DNA of 64,000 bases from contig NC_088935.1 of assembly GCF_033473495.1 (NCBI RefSeq), forward strand, positions 3,782,001 through 3,846,000, read 5' to 3'. The notes beneath the pieces were generated by a model. That model worked only from the letters and a program-made list of their open reading frames with translations. It searched no databases and was not told the DNA's origin. The position numbers and the translations under genes were made by a program. This stretch comes from Cercospora beticola (taxonomy: Eukaryota; Ascomycota; Dothideomycetes; Mycosphaerellales; Mycosphaerellaceae). This document shows positions 10,492 through 22,348 of this stretch, one piece after another (positions within the stretch are counted from its first letter, which is position 1; every line of letters starts with the position of its first letter).

Positions 10492-11848
10492 ATGTTCTAT
10501 GTCGGAAGCGTTGCAACTGTTCCATCTGGCGCGAAGAGATCTGCCTACGACCTCGCCTATTGTCCGCGTGGTGTGAGAAGCTGGACGGAAGTGGCAGGAG
10601 CGATCTGTATGCCACACACATCCCACGTTAGGCTCGGTGTTGAACACGCATTCGAGAGAAGTGCCGCGATGGTTGAAGAAGTCCCTGGCAGCGTTGCGCT
10701 CGCTTCACCAACGTGTGGTTGCAGCGTGCTCAGTCTGCGACAAACCCAACAAAGCACATTGCGATCAACCTCGCGTGCGCAGGACTTTTGGGTCACTTGA
10801 TCACGAGCTGTCACAGACCTAACAACAAATGTTCTCAAAGTGCGCTAGAAGGTCAAGAAGGCACTATCAGGGTGCTGCGAGTGCTCCGACGCAGGGCATC
10901 AAAGCCTCATGGCGCTCGTTCATCAGCGGCACGGTCTTTCTCCTTTTCCTTCTCTATGTTCGACCGCTGCAGGCGTGTCCGAAATGTCCATCAGCCTTCC
11001 GCTCCGCCGCTGCCGTACCCTTCTCGCACACCTGTCGTGTTCCGTGTACCGCTGACTCGTTCCCTTGAGATGCAATTTCAGCAGCGATGGATCTGCCGAG
11101 CCTTTCGACAGGGCCGGCCAGCAGAGCCAAAGCCGTTCCAGCAGCTCCAGTTCGGCGGGTAAGCTGTGAGGAGAACCATGCCACACCACACGGACGCACG
11201 TTGCAGCTTCGGGAATTCGGCGCCGCATGGGACAAGGCTTGACAGCTCTCTGACGAAAGGAGCGAGAGGTACCTTTGTATCCTATCGCTTCGCACATGTC
11301 CGGTCAAGAAGATACCGCGGAGGAAAAGTGAAGGTACACTGTTGACGAATGAATATCAAAGTGGTGTATGTTCCAAAGCACAGATGGCAGATGTGCTGAT
11401 GAGATCATCACTGAAACGGACACACGGGTCGACGCACTGACTGGAAAATGCACATTATTATAGCCGCGCGGTAAGTTGACGACCGCGCTCGAGTCGAAAC
11501 TTATTTGTGAAGCCAGCTTCGTCTCGCTCTCCCCCCGGGATGGGGGGCTTTGACCTGTTGACCATCTGTGCTACCTGGGCTGGCCTTGCGACAAAAGATG
11601 GGAATCCATTCTTGACTTGACACTCTTGTTGCCCCAATGTCATGTCCTTCCTTCTGAAATAATCCTCGCGGCCAGCACCCACCCTAAGTCACCGCCTCTC
11701 TCTTTCTCTCATTCACCTTACTTCTCTCAAGGAAGAGGAACAAGCATACTTATTAACGTGGCCGCGTCGCCACCATGCGCTCTGTCGCCTTCACTATTGC
11801 TGTCAGACATGAGCTCTACTAGTGAGACGACGCGGGACATCATGACCG
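10492..11848. other. Intergenic region without a recognised gene
   Basis: About 1.36 kb downstream of the parvulin gene. Short overlapping frames on both strands show no family resemblance and no splice-supported joining. The right end, with CT-rich text at 11,695-11,735, probably holds the promoter of the next gene. Confidence 0.55.
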
Positions 11849-12423
11849 ATGCCTTCGTCGTCTCATCCTCGTTCTCCTCCGCAGCAACAGCAGCAACAAG
11901 CAACGCCCGCGTCATCGGTAGCAGACAACCGCCTCGGCCTCTCCGCTCAAGATGTCGCCGCCCTCCGCCAACACCAACAGCTCGCTCACGCGCAAGCTCG
12001 AAGCCCAGCGGGCAGCGCAGCTTCCAGTCAAGGGAGACTGCTCCTCGACCCGGGCAGTCTCCAATTACTATCGCGGCACTTCGATCGGGTAATGCAAGCT
12101 ATTCAGCAGCGATTAGAACAGGTACGGACGGACCTCATCCTGCACAGCATCCCATCTCTCGAATCTGTATGGCAAGCTTGAAGCTAACACACTCTTTCTT
12201 CCCAACATAACAGCTCAACCAAGCCACCGAACGAGCAACGCAAGCGCAATACGACCGATCCGGCAACGCCATCCAAATGGCCGATAACGAAATCGCGCGC
12301 TTCCGAGCTATCCTCCAACAAATCGACGAGCTGGAGAATGAGTTTGAAAAGATCAAAAGAATCAGAGAGATCGTTCGCGGGTTTCGTGCTCGTGTAGAAC
12401 ATATGGAGAGGAGATTGGGATAG
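11849..12423 (+). CDS. Small coiled-coil protein, probable BLOC-1 subunit CNL1-like
   Basis: Two exons, 11849-12121 and 12214-12423, with a 92-nt intron (GTACGG, GCTAAC, AACAG), give 160 residues. The N-terminal 35 residues are Ser/Pro/Gln-rich with a run of six Gln. Then come LGLSAQDVAALRQ and SQGRLLLDPGSLQLLS, followed by a long helical, heptad-like stretch to the end (FDRVMQAIQQRLEQLNQ, AILQQIDELENEFEKIK, RVEHMERRLG). Size and layout fit the fungal CNL1 subunit of BLOC-1, an endosomal sorting complex; this is from memory of the family, not a search. An ATG at 11849 is the first in frame, but its upstream stop is only two codons away and an earlier exon cannot be excluded. Confidence 0.7.
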
Positions 12424-12848
12424 TTTTGCTGCTGTGCTACTACTATTTGCGTGAGGGAGGATGGATTGAATTAATATGGCGTTGGAAGTATAAGATTTGG
12501 AAGCCTCACGGCGCGTACTGTGTGTGGATACCCTTTCTGCGGTTTTTTGGGAAGAACTGTTTGTATTGAGTTATTCAATTCGTGGGTGGCTAAATTTTGT
12601 ATTTCTGGTCTCTCTGCTACTGTGCCGCAGACTTTTCTACTTCTTCTTTCACATTGTACTTTTCGCTGTTGCTGTCATTTCTGTCGTTATAGCTGGATCT
12701 TGCCAGCTGCATCATTCGCATCAGAGCTCTTTGCCCCAGACCAGGTTCTCCTGGATCTCTTCCGATGCTGTCTCGCGTCACCGACGCACGTCGCCAGTTT
12801 CAGCGCCGCCACAAAAACGTGCAAGCCACGAGAATGGAAGTCGCACAT
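12424..12848. other. Short intergenic region between convergent genes
   Basis: About 425 bp holding two 3' ends. T-rich text around 12,590-12,690 may include the processing signals of the plus-strand gene. No coding region is recognised. Confidence 0.5.
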
Positions 12849-14290
12849 CTATGGCTTCACAACGGCAACCTGGCTACGAACCGGAACGTTGTCCTTGCGA
12901 CCCGGTTCTGGGAAGCCCTCGACTTTGACATGCTTGCGGAAAAGCAAGACATGTGAGCTGCCACCAAAGTGGAACATGCCCGTCTGTTGTCCCTTTTTGA
13001 TGTGCTCGCCTTCCTTGACTGTGATCTCGCACGTGCTGACTTCGTCCATTCCGACTCCGATGAACGCCATGAGGCCGATCGCAGGGTTGTCAGCTTCGAT
13101 GAAGATGACGGCTCTGGTAGCGAGGGCTGTGAGATATCCCTGCCCCACGCTGATGCCTCCAGCATCAATGTCCTGCGTGCCAGGCTCTCCGAGACCTTCG
13201 AAAAGAGGTTCGGAGAAGTACGTCCCATCCTGGACAAACGCCTTCTTGACAGTTCCGCTCACGGGTGAGTGCCATCGGTGGTAGCTGAGAGCAGATAAGA
13301 AAGCCTGATACACAGTTCCACCAGCGAAATTCTCGGCGAGAGGGTCATGGGCAAGCATGTCTCGCACGGAATATGGTTGACCTTTGATCCAGAAGTGGTC
13401 CCTCAGCTTGACGTTGCGCGCCACATTGAACACTTTGCTCTCGCATGCATTCGCGATCACGTTCTCGTCCTCGGGCGATGCCACTGGACGAACCTCGTCT
13501 CGGAACTGGCGCGTGAAGAAGTCATCCCATGACTTGTAGCCGTAGTGCTTCGCTTTAGGGTCGCAAACGAAAAAGTCTTCAAATCTGCAAACGCTGTCAG
13601 CTCCACTCTCTTGCCTCTTCATTCGGCCAACGCATACTTGTATGAAGTCTGGAATGGCGCGTTTGCAACCTCCATGATATCCTTTTGTCCCACTTCGCTG
13701 AACCATCCCTGCTTGCCAGTGTTCAGGACCTCCGCAGACTTGGGCGTTGTCAACAGCTTTCCCCACTCATTCAGCACCTTCTTCAGCATCTTGTTGACAT
13801 CTGGGTCGAGGAAGGCTGCGTAGCCCGAGGGTGTGCCCATGGGGTAATCGAGGATGGCGCACATGGGAACACCGACCATGCCCACATTCGCTGCGGCGTC
13901 GATCCAAGTTGGCGCTTGGCCGAAGACGTGGTTCAAGATCTCGAGTAGGTGGTGGTAGTCCCGGATTTGTTTGCGCCCAGTTGGGTCCTAGTAACTTTTA
14001 GCGAAGGCGACACATCTTCCATGCGGCAAGATTACCTTGTTGTAGGGGTGCTTCTGAGGCACTTCCTCAAACATTTGAACGAAGAGCATGTAGACTCTCG
14101 TATTGCCCTCGATGAAATCCTTGAACTCTTGGAGGACGGGTATGAGCTGCTTCTTGTTATCGTGAGCATGGCCAATCTGTGTATCGAGCCATTCTTCGTG
14201 GATGCGATGATCCGCTGGAAGCCAGGCGCCCGCCTTGACCTTCCTCTTGTCCGCTGGAATATCGTGGTGGTCTCCGTGTTGGTGGACCAT
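12849..14290 (-). CDS. Soluble pyruvoyl decarboxylase of the phosphatidylserine decarboxylase/PsiD family
   Basis: Members use a self-made pyruvoyl group. Three exons on the minus strand, 14290-14036, 13987-13638 and 13584-12849, with introns of 48 and 53 nt, give 446 residues. The N-terminal half (NTRVYMLFVQMFEEVP, YHHLLEILNHVFG, GKQGWFSEVG) resembles the domain found ahead of the catalytic part in PsiD-like enzymes. The catalytic part has WDDFFTRQF, YHRWHSPVSG and the self-cleavage motif FHFGGSSH with Ser at about 411. Classical PSD has LGST, and PsiD (a tryptophan decarboxylase of 439 residues) has GSSS, so GGSS and the length point to the PsiD-like branch. There is no mitochondrial presequence or membrane segment. 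The substrate cannot be told from sequence: an aromatic amino acid is as likely as a phospholipid. Confidence 0.88.
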
Positions 14291-15222
14291 GATTGCGCTG
14301 GTTGTCAGTGGTGGTGTTGGGAGTGCTCTGCTGTCAATCCGATCAACTGTGAAGGAGAAATGTTGAAGTGATAGGAGAATGAGTCAAGGGAAATCGCGAA
14401 GCAAACAACAGCCTCAGCTTTGAACATTACCTGGAAGGACGTCAGTCCTGTGGTTACGTAACTGCTGAGCATATGCGTGTAAGTGCAGCTCGTGCCTGCC
14501 GTGAGCCGTTTTTCAGGCGCGTTTGCACGCGTTGTGGCCACGAAAAATCCAATGGCAACGAAGCTCTGGACTGGCCACACGATGATGTAACTTTGGCCGC
14601 GTATGTACGCGGAATCCCAGTTCCGCGCTATCCGGAAGAGGCCGTGGGCGTGATCAAGAACAACAAACGCCATTGTCGATGCCGAACAGACAGTGGGCAG
14701 TTGGCAGCAACCGATACAGCAGAGAGCAGAGCAGACGAAGTCGTCGCGCACCTGCGGACGCGATGGACAACATTGCCAAGTCACTTCCGTCGCGGCCAAG
14801 AGGATGGTGATGACAGGGGTGCCCCTCACGTGCGAACTGCCCCTCCTCAGGGCGCGATCACCAAGTGAACCGTGGGCTGGCTCGTGAGACAAGACTAAGA
14901 CCATGGAGAACACCCCGGTGAAACTGAACGCCAGACATCTCACCCAACTCAACTCCAATTGTTTGCACACGCTGACACGCCAGCATGGTCTCTGCAGCAA
15001 TCCATGTGCACAAAGGAGCTTCTCTCATTCGTGCTCGCTCCTTGTTTGGAGGAGACCCCGGATGACGCGCGGATGAGGAGGAGGCGATCACCTCTCGTCA
15101 TCGATCCTGTTCTAGGCTGACACCATTGCGTGCTCTCTGCTCGAACATTCGTAAGGCTTCACCTCCAGTTCTGCTCTCTCACCCCATCTCCATTCTCTCC
15201 TTACAGTCGTGAGGTTGGAAAG
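14291..15222. other. Divergent promoter region between decarboxylase and fasciclin genes
   Basis: About 930 bp between two start codons. A possible leader intron of the plus-strand gene runs from GTAAGG at 15151 to TTACAG ending at 15206. No coding region is recognised. Confidence 0.5.
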
Positions 15223-16659
15223 ATGAAGTTCTCCAGTGTTTTGCCGCTAGCCGTCGCTACCTCAGCATTCGTGCTGCCTCCCGAGGAGGTCTTGAGCGAG
15301 CTCAAGATCGAGGACCACCATCTCGAAGCAAAGGTAGACCATTGGTTGGAGGAAGCCTCATCGACCAAAGATGAGTTCCTCTCGAACGTGAAGAAGTACT
15401 TTGGCGAGGTCTCCGAGACCACCAAGGACGCCTGGAAGGAGATCAGTGAGACTGGCAAGAGTGTGCTCGACCAGGCCTTGGAGAAGGCCCATGATACTGC
15501 GGAATCACTTGGAAGCACGCTCGAAGATGCTGCAGATGACTTCCAGTCATACATTGAAGACAATGATTTCTTCACTGGCTTTGGCGGTGACCACCACGGC
15601 AAGCCAAAGCACCCACCACACCACCACGAGCCAAATGAGACCGTGTATCAACTCATCGCGGGCAGCAAGTACACTACCAAGCTTGCCAAGTTGATCTCCG
15701 AATACGACGATTTGGTCGATGCTTTGAACAGCACCAAGGCCAACTTTACCGTCTTTGCTCCGACCGACAGTGCATTTGAGAAGATCCCTGAGCACGCTCC
15801 AAAGCCATCCAAGGAGCAACTGAAGGCCATCCTCTCCTACCACGTTGTGCCAGATGTCTACACAGCTGGTCGTGTCTTGGTCACTCACACCGCACCAACT
15901 CTTCTCAAGGGCGAGCACCTGTCATCCCAACCAGAGCCCCAACGCATTGCCTTCAAGATCGGACTCCGAGGCTTGACTGTCAACTTCTACAGCCGCATCG
16001 TGGCCATCAACATCTTCGGCACGAACGGTGTCATCCACGGCGTTGACTCAATTATCTTGCCCCCACCAAACGCCATCACACTGGTCGACCTCTTCCCAGG
16101 CGAGTTCAGCACACTTGAGCTTGGTCTTGGCAAGACTGGTCTCCTCGACACCTTGAACACAACCCACCACGAAGGTGGCACTCTGTTCGCCCCATCCAAC
16201 TGGGCGTTCCAGAAGTTGGGACCAAAGATCAATGCCTTCCTCTTCTCCAGCTATGGACTCAAGTACCTGAAGGCTCTTTTGGAGTACCACGTCGTGCCAG
16301 GCAACACATTGTACTCTGATGCATACTACAAGGCCAAGGACGACAAGGACGCAGCTGCCAACTCAGATATTCCAAAGGGTCTGTTCCATGTCGATTTGCC
16401 AACTCTGCTCAAGGACCGCAACCTGTCGGTCGATATTGCTCGTTACGGTGGCTTTATCAGCATCAAGATCAACGGCTTCGCGACTGTTGCCGTTCAAGAT
16501 GGCATTGCCGAGGACGGCGTGATTCAAGTCACTCGCGATGTGCTTATTCCTCCAAAGCAATTGGGAGGTGCAGAACTTGAACAGTGGGACGGCTCTGAGC
16601 TTACCATTGAGGATCTCAAGGAGCGCCTTGAGCCGTTCGTGGCCAAGACTGATCTCTAA
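15223..16659 (+). CDS. Secreted protein with two fasciclin (FAS1) domains
   Basis: FAS1 domains mediate adhesion at the cell surface. A single exon gives 478 residues. The start at 15223 (AAAGATGAAG) opens a signal peptide (MKFSSVLPLAVATSAFVLP). Residues about 20-110 are a charged, amphipathic helical region (VDHWLEEASSTKDEF, DQALEKAHDTAESLG) of unknown role, followed by a His/Pro-rich linker (HHGKPKHPPHHHEP). FAS1 domain 1 has NFTVFAPTDSAFEKIP and YHVVPDVYTAG; domain 2 has GGTLFAPSNWAFQKLG and EYHVVPG. N-glycosylation sequons include NFT, NTT and NLS. No C-terminal GPI-type hydrophobic tail is seen, so it is probably secreted or loosely wall-bound. Confidence 0.93.
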   Translation: MKFSSVLPLAVATSAFVLPPEEVLSELKIEDHHLEAKVDHWLEEASSTKDEFLSNVKKYFGEVSETTKDAWKEISETGKSVLDQALEKAHDTAESLGSTLEDAADDFQSYIEDNDFFTGFGGDHHGKPKHPPHHHEPNETVYQLIAGSKYTTKLAKLISEYDDLVDALNSTKANFTVFAPTDSAFEKIPEHAPKPSKEQLKAILSYHVVPDVYTAGRVLVTHTAPTLLKGEHLSSQPEPQRIAFKIGLRGLTVNFYSRIVAINIFGTNGVIHGVDSIILPPPNAITLVDLFPGEFSTLELGLGKTGLLDTLNTTHHEGGTLFAPSNWAFQKLGPKINAFLFSSYGLKYLKALLEYHVVPGNTLYSDAYYKAKDDKDAAANSDIPKGLFHVDLPTLLKDRNLSVDIARYGGFISIKINGFATVAVQDGIAEDGVIQVTRDVLIPPKQLGGAELEQWDGSELTIEDLKERLEPFVAKTDL

Positions 16660-18018
16660 TTGACACGTCCAACAATTGTCTACACTATATTAGCGATTAA
16701 GTTGTAGCGATGCGGGATCAAACGCTGCTGTGATTTGCAACTATGTAGAAAAAGTGACGAGACCATGCTATAATGACAATGTTTCCGATTGAGCCACAAA
16801 CAGTTCTCCTCTTGCCCAGGTATGACAAACATTTCTCCTGTGATCCGAATCAGCTCGATATGTCTGTCGACCACATGAGTCGTGCCTCGGCCCGTGACGA
16901 GGTCCTGTCGACGGTACATGCTCAGTCTTCGGGTCATCCATATCAACCCCAACATCAGCGCCCTCGGAAAGATCGCACCAAGAACATTTTAGCGACACCC
17001 CACCCCGATGTGGTTGGTGCAGGGTCGTCTTCAGCGGCGTGATCGGCGCCACAACCCTCTGCCGCGCACTTTAGCCTTTGGCCGATCCGTCGTCATACAC
17101 AGCCCACACGAGACGACAGCGAGCGTCTTGTTGACGCAAGGACTTTAGCTTGTGCTCCGCGTTGGAGCACTGCATGATCACAGCAGGCGAATCGAGATGG
17201 CTCGTGCGAGACACACTGGCTCAGCACTGAAGTGCAGTCGCAGACATCTTGGCGACGACTGTCGACGCCGGCGGACATGTATAGGGTAGCGGAAAAGGCA
17301 CCACACGATCTAAAGCATGATCCCGTTTCGGAGTCGGCCATCGAACACTGACCCTGCAAAAATCTTCACGACTTCCCGGGCCTTTCCTTCGAAGAGATCC
17401 ACCAGCAAGCTGCTGGCCGCATGCTCGGGAATTGGCCACGCGGGAGATCTAGCCTGATCCTGAATCCAATCTGCATTCGATCTCTGTTCCTTGTCACTAT
17501 CCGGTACGACTGCTTCTCGATCTCAGGAACTGCCTTCCATCTGGCTCGACAATCTGCTCGGTTCGCCCTTCTGCGCGGTGGAGAGAATCCTACGCTTAGC
17601 TTTCCCAGATGACACACTCGCCTCTGTGCCCGTTACCCTGGGCAGGGATCACCCACTGCGCTGGAGCACAATTCCCCCTTCTTGGTGCCATAACTCTCCA
17701 GTGTTCCTGCAGCTTTGTCCATGGATGCTGGGCGACACACTGCTTTTTGTTATTTTCACCCTCGTCGCGATAGTTGCAGGCCGCTTATTGGCGCAGATCC
17801 ACTCGTCAACGATTCTATAGCAGCCACTCGGGATATTATACAACGCAAAGGGTGTCACATTGAGCAGATCACAGCTGCAGGAGAGAAAAACCAGGACGTG
17901 ACTCTTGTTACATGCCATAGGCATTGTCTCGGAGATCTCGTTATACCCACATCGGTCCCAGACCGAATGTCGGCAATCAACACAGAAATCCCGGGTGTCT
18001 GAACAGACACGAACAACA
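16660..18018. other. Intergenic region upstream of cryptochrome-DASH
   Basis: About 1.36 kb. It includes the FAS1 3' end and the cryptochrome promoter. Short frames such as those around 17,490-17,820 lack family resemblance and a normal start context. No RNA gene is seen. Confidence 0.5.
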
Positions 18019-19955
18019 ATGGCAGGCGCGCAGCGAGTCCTGGTCTACCTCCTGCGACGAGATCTCCGCCTGGCAGACAACCCAATTTTCAATGAGATTG
18101 CAAAACTGAACGCCCAGTCAAAGAAGCCCTTCACTCACGTGCTTCCTGTCTACGTCTACCCTGCTGAGCAGGTGGAAGTATCTGGGTTCTTGGCCCCCGG
18201 ACAAGAGAAGTCGCCATACAAGGAGGCACGCAGCCGAGTGGGCAACTTCTGGCGATGCGGCACTCACCGCGTCAAGTTCCTCGCTGAGAGCGTGTGGGAC
18301 CTGAAGAAAGATTTACAGAAGGTTCAAAGCGACCTGATCATCCGGATCGGGTCAGTCAAGGATGCAGTAGAATCGATCTTGGAAGGCTTTCGCGGCAAAG
18401 AGGGCGCTGAGCTTCACGGCCTGTGGATGACGAGTGAGGAAGGATGGGAGGAGCAGAATGAGGAAGAGGCAGTGAAGGCCATGATTGAGAAGGACGGCAA
18501 AGAATTCAAGCTATGGGTCGATGAGAAGTACTACATCGATGAGTACGTCCTTGCATTTTGCGACTCTGACCTGATCGACTGACACCAAACAGTCGAGACA
18601 TTCCTTTCAAGGATTCGAGGGAGCTCCCCGATGTCTTCACGACTTATCGTAAGATGGTCGAACCTCTGAGAGATGCTCCACGCAAGGAACTTCCAAAGCC
18701 GGAGCAGCTACTCCCACTACCAGATCACATCCCTAATCAGGCAGCACCCTTCAAGATCCCCTCTTCGTACGATGAAGTTCTTGCGGCTCTCAAGAAACCT
18801 CTTGAGGAGAAGCCCGTCGATATCAAAGGGCCACCAAAGCTTCCCCAAGACGCAAAGTCGGCACATCCGTTTGTCGGAGGCTCCAAAGCTGGTCACGAAC
18901 GCGTGGATCATCTGATTGAATCAGGCTCGATGAGCTCTTACAAAGATACCAGGAACGGGCTACTAGGCCTTGACTTCAGCACCAAGCTCTCTGCATGGTT
19001 GGCTCTAGGCTGCATCTCTGCGCGGCAAGTGCACTGGAAGCTTTTGGACTTTGAGAATGGCAAGGGGTCTCGCGCGCAGGCCGCAGATGGGTATGGCAAA
19101 GGAGAGAATAAGGTAAGCCAGTAATCAACAAACCAGAGGTCGGCCACAATTAACAGTTCTCGCCTCCAGGGCACAGCAGCGGTACGCTTCGAACTCCTCT
19201 GGCGCGACTACATGCGTCTCTGCACTCGCAAATTCGGCATGCGGCTCTTCTTCATTGATGGCTACCGCGGCGATGCCGACGCCGTGAACAAGTTCATCAG
19301 TTCGCCCTACACCCACTCAACCAACAAGAAGAACAAAAAAGGTGTAGACGACGAAAACACTCGTCGCGTTGTTGAGCGTTTCCTGAATGGAACCACAGGA
19401 ACAGGGCTCATCGACGCGTCGCAGCGAGAGCTGTGGTTGACAGGTTGGACCTCCAACCGCGCCAGGCAAAACGTTGCATCGTATCTGTCCAAGCATCTCG
19501 GCATCGACTGGCGACTAGGAGCAGAATGGTACGAGAGCAATCTCATTGACTACGATGTCTCATCCAACTGGGGCAACTGGCAGTATGTTGCAGGTGTGGG
19601 AAATGATCCTCGAGGCGATGCCAGGGTCTTCAATCCCGTGAAGCAAGCTGTTGACTACGATACCAACGGAGAGTATGTTCGGACCTGGGTTCCCGAACTT
19701 CGCGACGTCGGTCGTGGCGAAGGTGGACAGCAACAAGGAGGCGGCGACAGTATGGAATCTCTGATGGGAGTATTCCAGGCCTGGAGAGTGCCACCTGAAG
19801 AAAAGAAGCGTCTTGGGCTGGAAGGTGTGGAATTCGTTGAGTCGCCACTGATTCGAATTGACTTCTCGGTCAATCGTCGTGGTGGTGGACGTCCACGAGG
19901 ACGAGGAAGAGGTAGGGGTGGTCGTGGAGGAGACCGTGGCAGACGCGGTCAGTAG
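18019..19955 (+). CDS. Cryptochrome-DASH, blue-light photoreceptor/photolyase family
   Basis: FAD-binding photolyase-family protein; DASH members repair dimers in single-stranded DNA and influence light responses. Three exons, 18019-18542, 18593-19112 and 19170-19955, with introns of 50 and 57 nt, give 609 residues. The antenna-binding domain begins VLVYLLRRDLRLADNPIF. The FAD domain has STKLSAWLALGCISARQVHW, FELLWRDYMR, GTGLIDASQRELW, RARQNVASYLSKHLGIDWR and DYDVSSNWGNWQYVAGVG. The C-terminus is a Gly/Arg tail (RGGGRPRGRGRGRGGRGG) as in other fungal DASH proteins, likely binding nucleic acid. The unspliced second-intron alternative acceptor at 19,152-19,156 would shift the frame and was not used. 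Confidence 0.96.
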
Positions 19956-20426
19956 TCGATATTTGTACAGTACGAAAACATATGAAGTACGCGTCACAGA
20001 GCGTCAGTCGCAAAATTGCATGACAAGTCATTGCCAATGGCAATGGTGACCACGCGAGATATGAAGATTGATGTGCCTCGAAAGCAGCACTGGAGGCAAT
20101 CGAGAACTAGGACATTTCCTCTATCTGCACATTTACGAAGGAGTTCGTCTCTTTCTGGGTGTCATATGCCAAAATCTCAGAATACTTGGCGGCGGATACA
20201 ACGAGGTATGTTCGTCTGAACAAAATACTTCCGCATACAAACTTAGACTTTGTTATGTGAAAATTGAAATGCTCTTCTCGCAATGAAGTTGCTACAACTA
20301 TACACATCTCATCAAGTGGCCATAAGTCGTGACTGATAGTTGTCCTTGACTTATGCCACACTAGCTGGTTCACTCCCTCATAGTCTTCAAACTCACAACA
20401 TCTTTCTTCCTGCTGAATCGGAGGCC
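19956..20426. other. Intergenic region between convergent genes
   Basis: About 470 bp between the cryptochrome stop and the beta-lactamase-like stop. It should hold both polyadenylation regions. Nothing else is recognised. Confidence 0.5.
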
Positions 20427-21843
20427 CTATGCGCCAGTAGCTTGATAAACAGCAGCTTCGCAAGCGCCCCACTGACCCATCACATTCATATCTCCAAAAG
20501 GCATGACTTGGGATGCTATCATACCAGCAACACCCTTCTCTCGGTCGGCCCACCTTGAGTGAATGTCAGTATGTGTCAAATCTCACATGTAAATTGAGAA
20601 GCCAAGTACTCACCAGAACAAGTTTGCAATACCCGCCCACCAAGCCGTATTCCTACCTCTTCCAGTGGCACCAGGTTCCTGCGTAAGCATAAAAGACAAT
20701 CCCCAACCTTGCGGCGGGTTGCCTTCTTGCGGATAGAGCTCAGGAGCAGGATTCGTCTGCTCGGGTTTGGCAGCTGGGATGCCCTGACGAGCGAAGTCGG
20801 GGAATTGTTCGACTTGATTCTGTGTAGCATGTCAGAGGAACTTCAAACAGGAAGGGATAATAACAACAACATACCTTGAACATCTCATCCACAGTTTCCT
20901 TCTTCAAAATCTGAGCCCCTGTAATCGGACTCTTCCCATCGTTCAACAAAACTGACAGAACCTGCACATACTGCACCGGCTTCGCAAAACATCCCGCTCC
21001 ACCGGAGTGGAACACATTCTTCTTCTGCTCATCCGTCTCCGCAATAATCGGCTCACGATACATATGATCTCTCTCCTCCGAAGCCGAGCTTCCAGGCCAG
21101 CGTTGATGCATATACGCCAAATTCTTCTTCATATCAGCTGTGGGGAATATATTGATCGCATCGAGGTTGAGTGGTTGCATGATATTCTTTTGGATCCAAT
21201 CATTGAGTTTGACGCCGCTGGCGCGTTCGAGGACGATTCCGGCCCAGTCGATTCCGATTCCGTATTCCCAGTTCTCGCCAGGGTGGTGGACGAGAGGCAT
21301 TTTGAGGATGTCGCGGATGTCGGCGTGGAAGACGTCGAAGCCGGTTGGGCGGCCGTAGTCGCGGAGTTTGGGGTTGAAGCTGTTATCAATCGTGAGTATT
21401 CCATTTGGATGTGTATGGAGCATACGAAGCTCTTACAATTCATAAGCAAAACCAGAAGTATGGCTCAACAGATTCCTCAAAGTAATATCACTCTTCTTGG
21501 GCTCCAAAGTACCATCCTCTCTCAAAACCTGAACTTTCTCCAACTCAGGACAGAGCTTATAGACTTGAGCCGAGTCATCGAGGTTCAGAATGCCTTGTTC
21601 AACAGCTTGCATGCAAGCCATTGTCGCAAGGATTTTCGTGCAACTGGCAATCCAGAAAACAGTGTCCAAATCCATTGGAGCTCGATTCTCGCCTACTCCC
21701 TTCTTTCCAGAGGCATTGGCGCAGATTTGCTGTCCATTTTTGTCAATGGCTACAAAGACGAGGCCTGCGACGCCGGTGTCTTTGTTGCCCGTGACCGAAT
21801 CAAGGGACTGTTGCACAGCATCTTGAGCTTTTTGATTGACCAT
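20427..21843 (-). CDS. Serine beta-lactamase-like hydrolase (class C/penicillin-binding-protein fold)
   Basis: Four exons on the minus strand, 21843-21437, 21379-20875, 20819-20614 and 20553-20427, give 414 residues. The nucleophile motif S67-C-T-K70 (WIASCTK) is followed by LRNLLSHTSGFAYEF across the first splice, then WEYGIGIDWAG as candidate for the Tyr motif, and HSGGAG as a candidate for the KTG-equivalent. No signal peptide is seen, so it is probably cytosolic. Family members in fungi include esterases and transesterases, some serving secondary metabolism, so an antibiotic-cleaving role should not be assumed. Introns are 57, 55 and 60 nt and each restores the family pattern. It is in tandem with the phytase-like gene. 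Confidence 0.9.
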
Positions 21844-22348
21844 CTTGTGCTAATGACGTTGTTTTGAAGCTTCGGTGCTTATTTGTATGATCGGAAATGG
21901 TAGCACAAAGGTTGCAACACCTGTTGTACTATATTTCAGAGATCGCTACTAGGAGCCGGACTGCAAACCTTGCCGTGTAGACTGTTGGTGGTTGTTTTAT
22001 CATACAATCCACAAGCTATGGTATCCCCGCTTCTGTTGTGTAAGCCCCGCTCATGGAAGCTGCGTGGAGGTCTGGAGCCAGCTTTGGACAAGATCACGCA
22101 TGGCTGATCCACATTGGCTCCGCTGAACCGACAGGGGTTCTAGGAGCTTCAAGAGGAACCGCATGGGAAATACTGCAAACAGTTAGGTTTGCGGGTAAGG
22201 TTCATTGTGAGGTGAAGCTCAATTTGAGACTGTGATGGTAGTAGCGGCAGACGAAGTGGGGCTAAACATGTCGAGCTCACCGAGGCGGTGCTTTTCCAAC
22301 AACGTTGTTTTGTATCGAAAGCTGTTACCGTGATTTCGTCGACGCTGT
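21844..22348. other. Promoter region of the beta-lactamase-like gene
   Basis: About 500 bp between two tandem minus-strand genes. No reading frame of interest and no repeat is seen. Confidence 0.5.

Noticed and set aside
13945..14371. Plus-strand frame opposite the decarboxylase N-terminal exon
   Set aside because: It is the complement of a well-supported minus-strand exon and has no family resemblance.
21007..21867. 286-codon plus-strand frame opposite the beta-lactamase-like gene
   Set aside because: Antisense shadow of conserved exons, with no recognisable domain.
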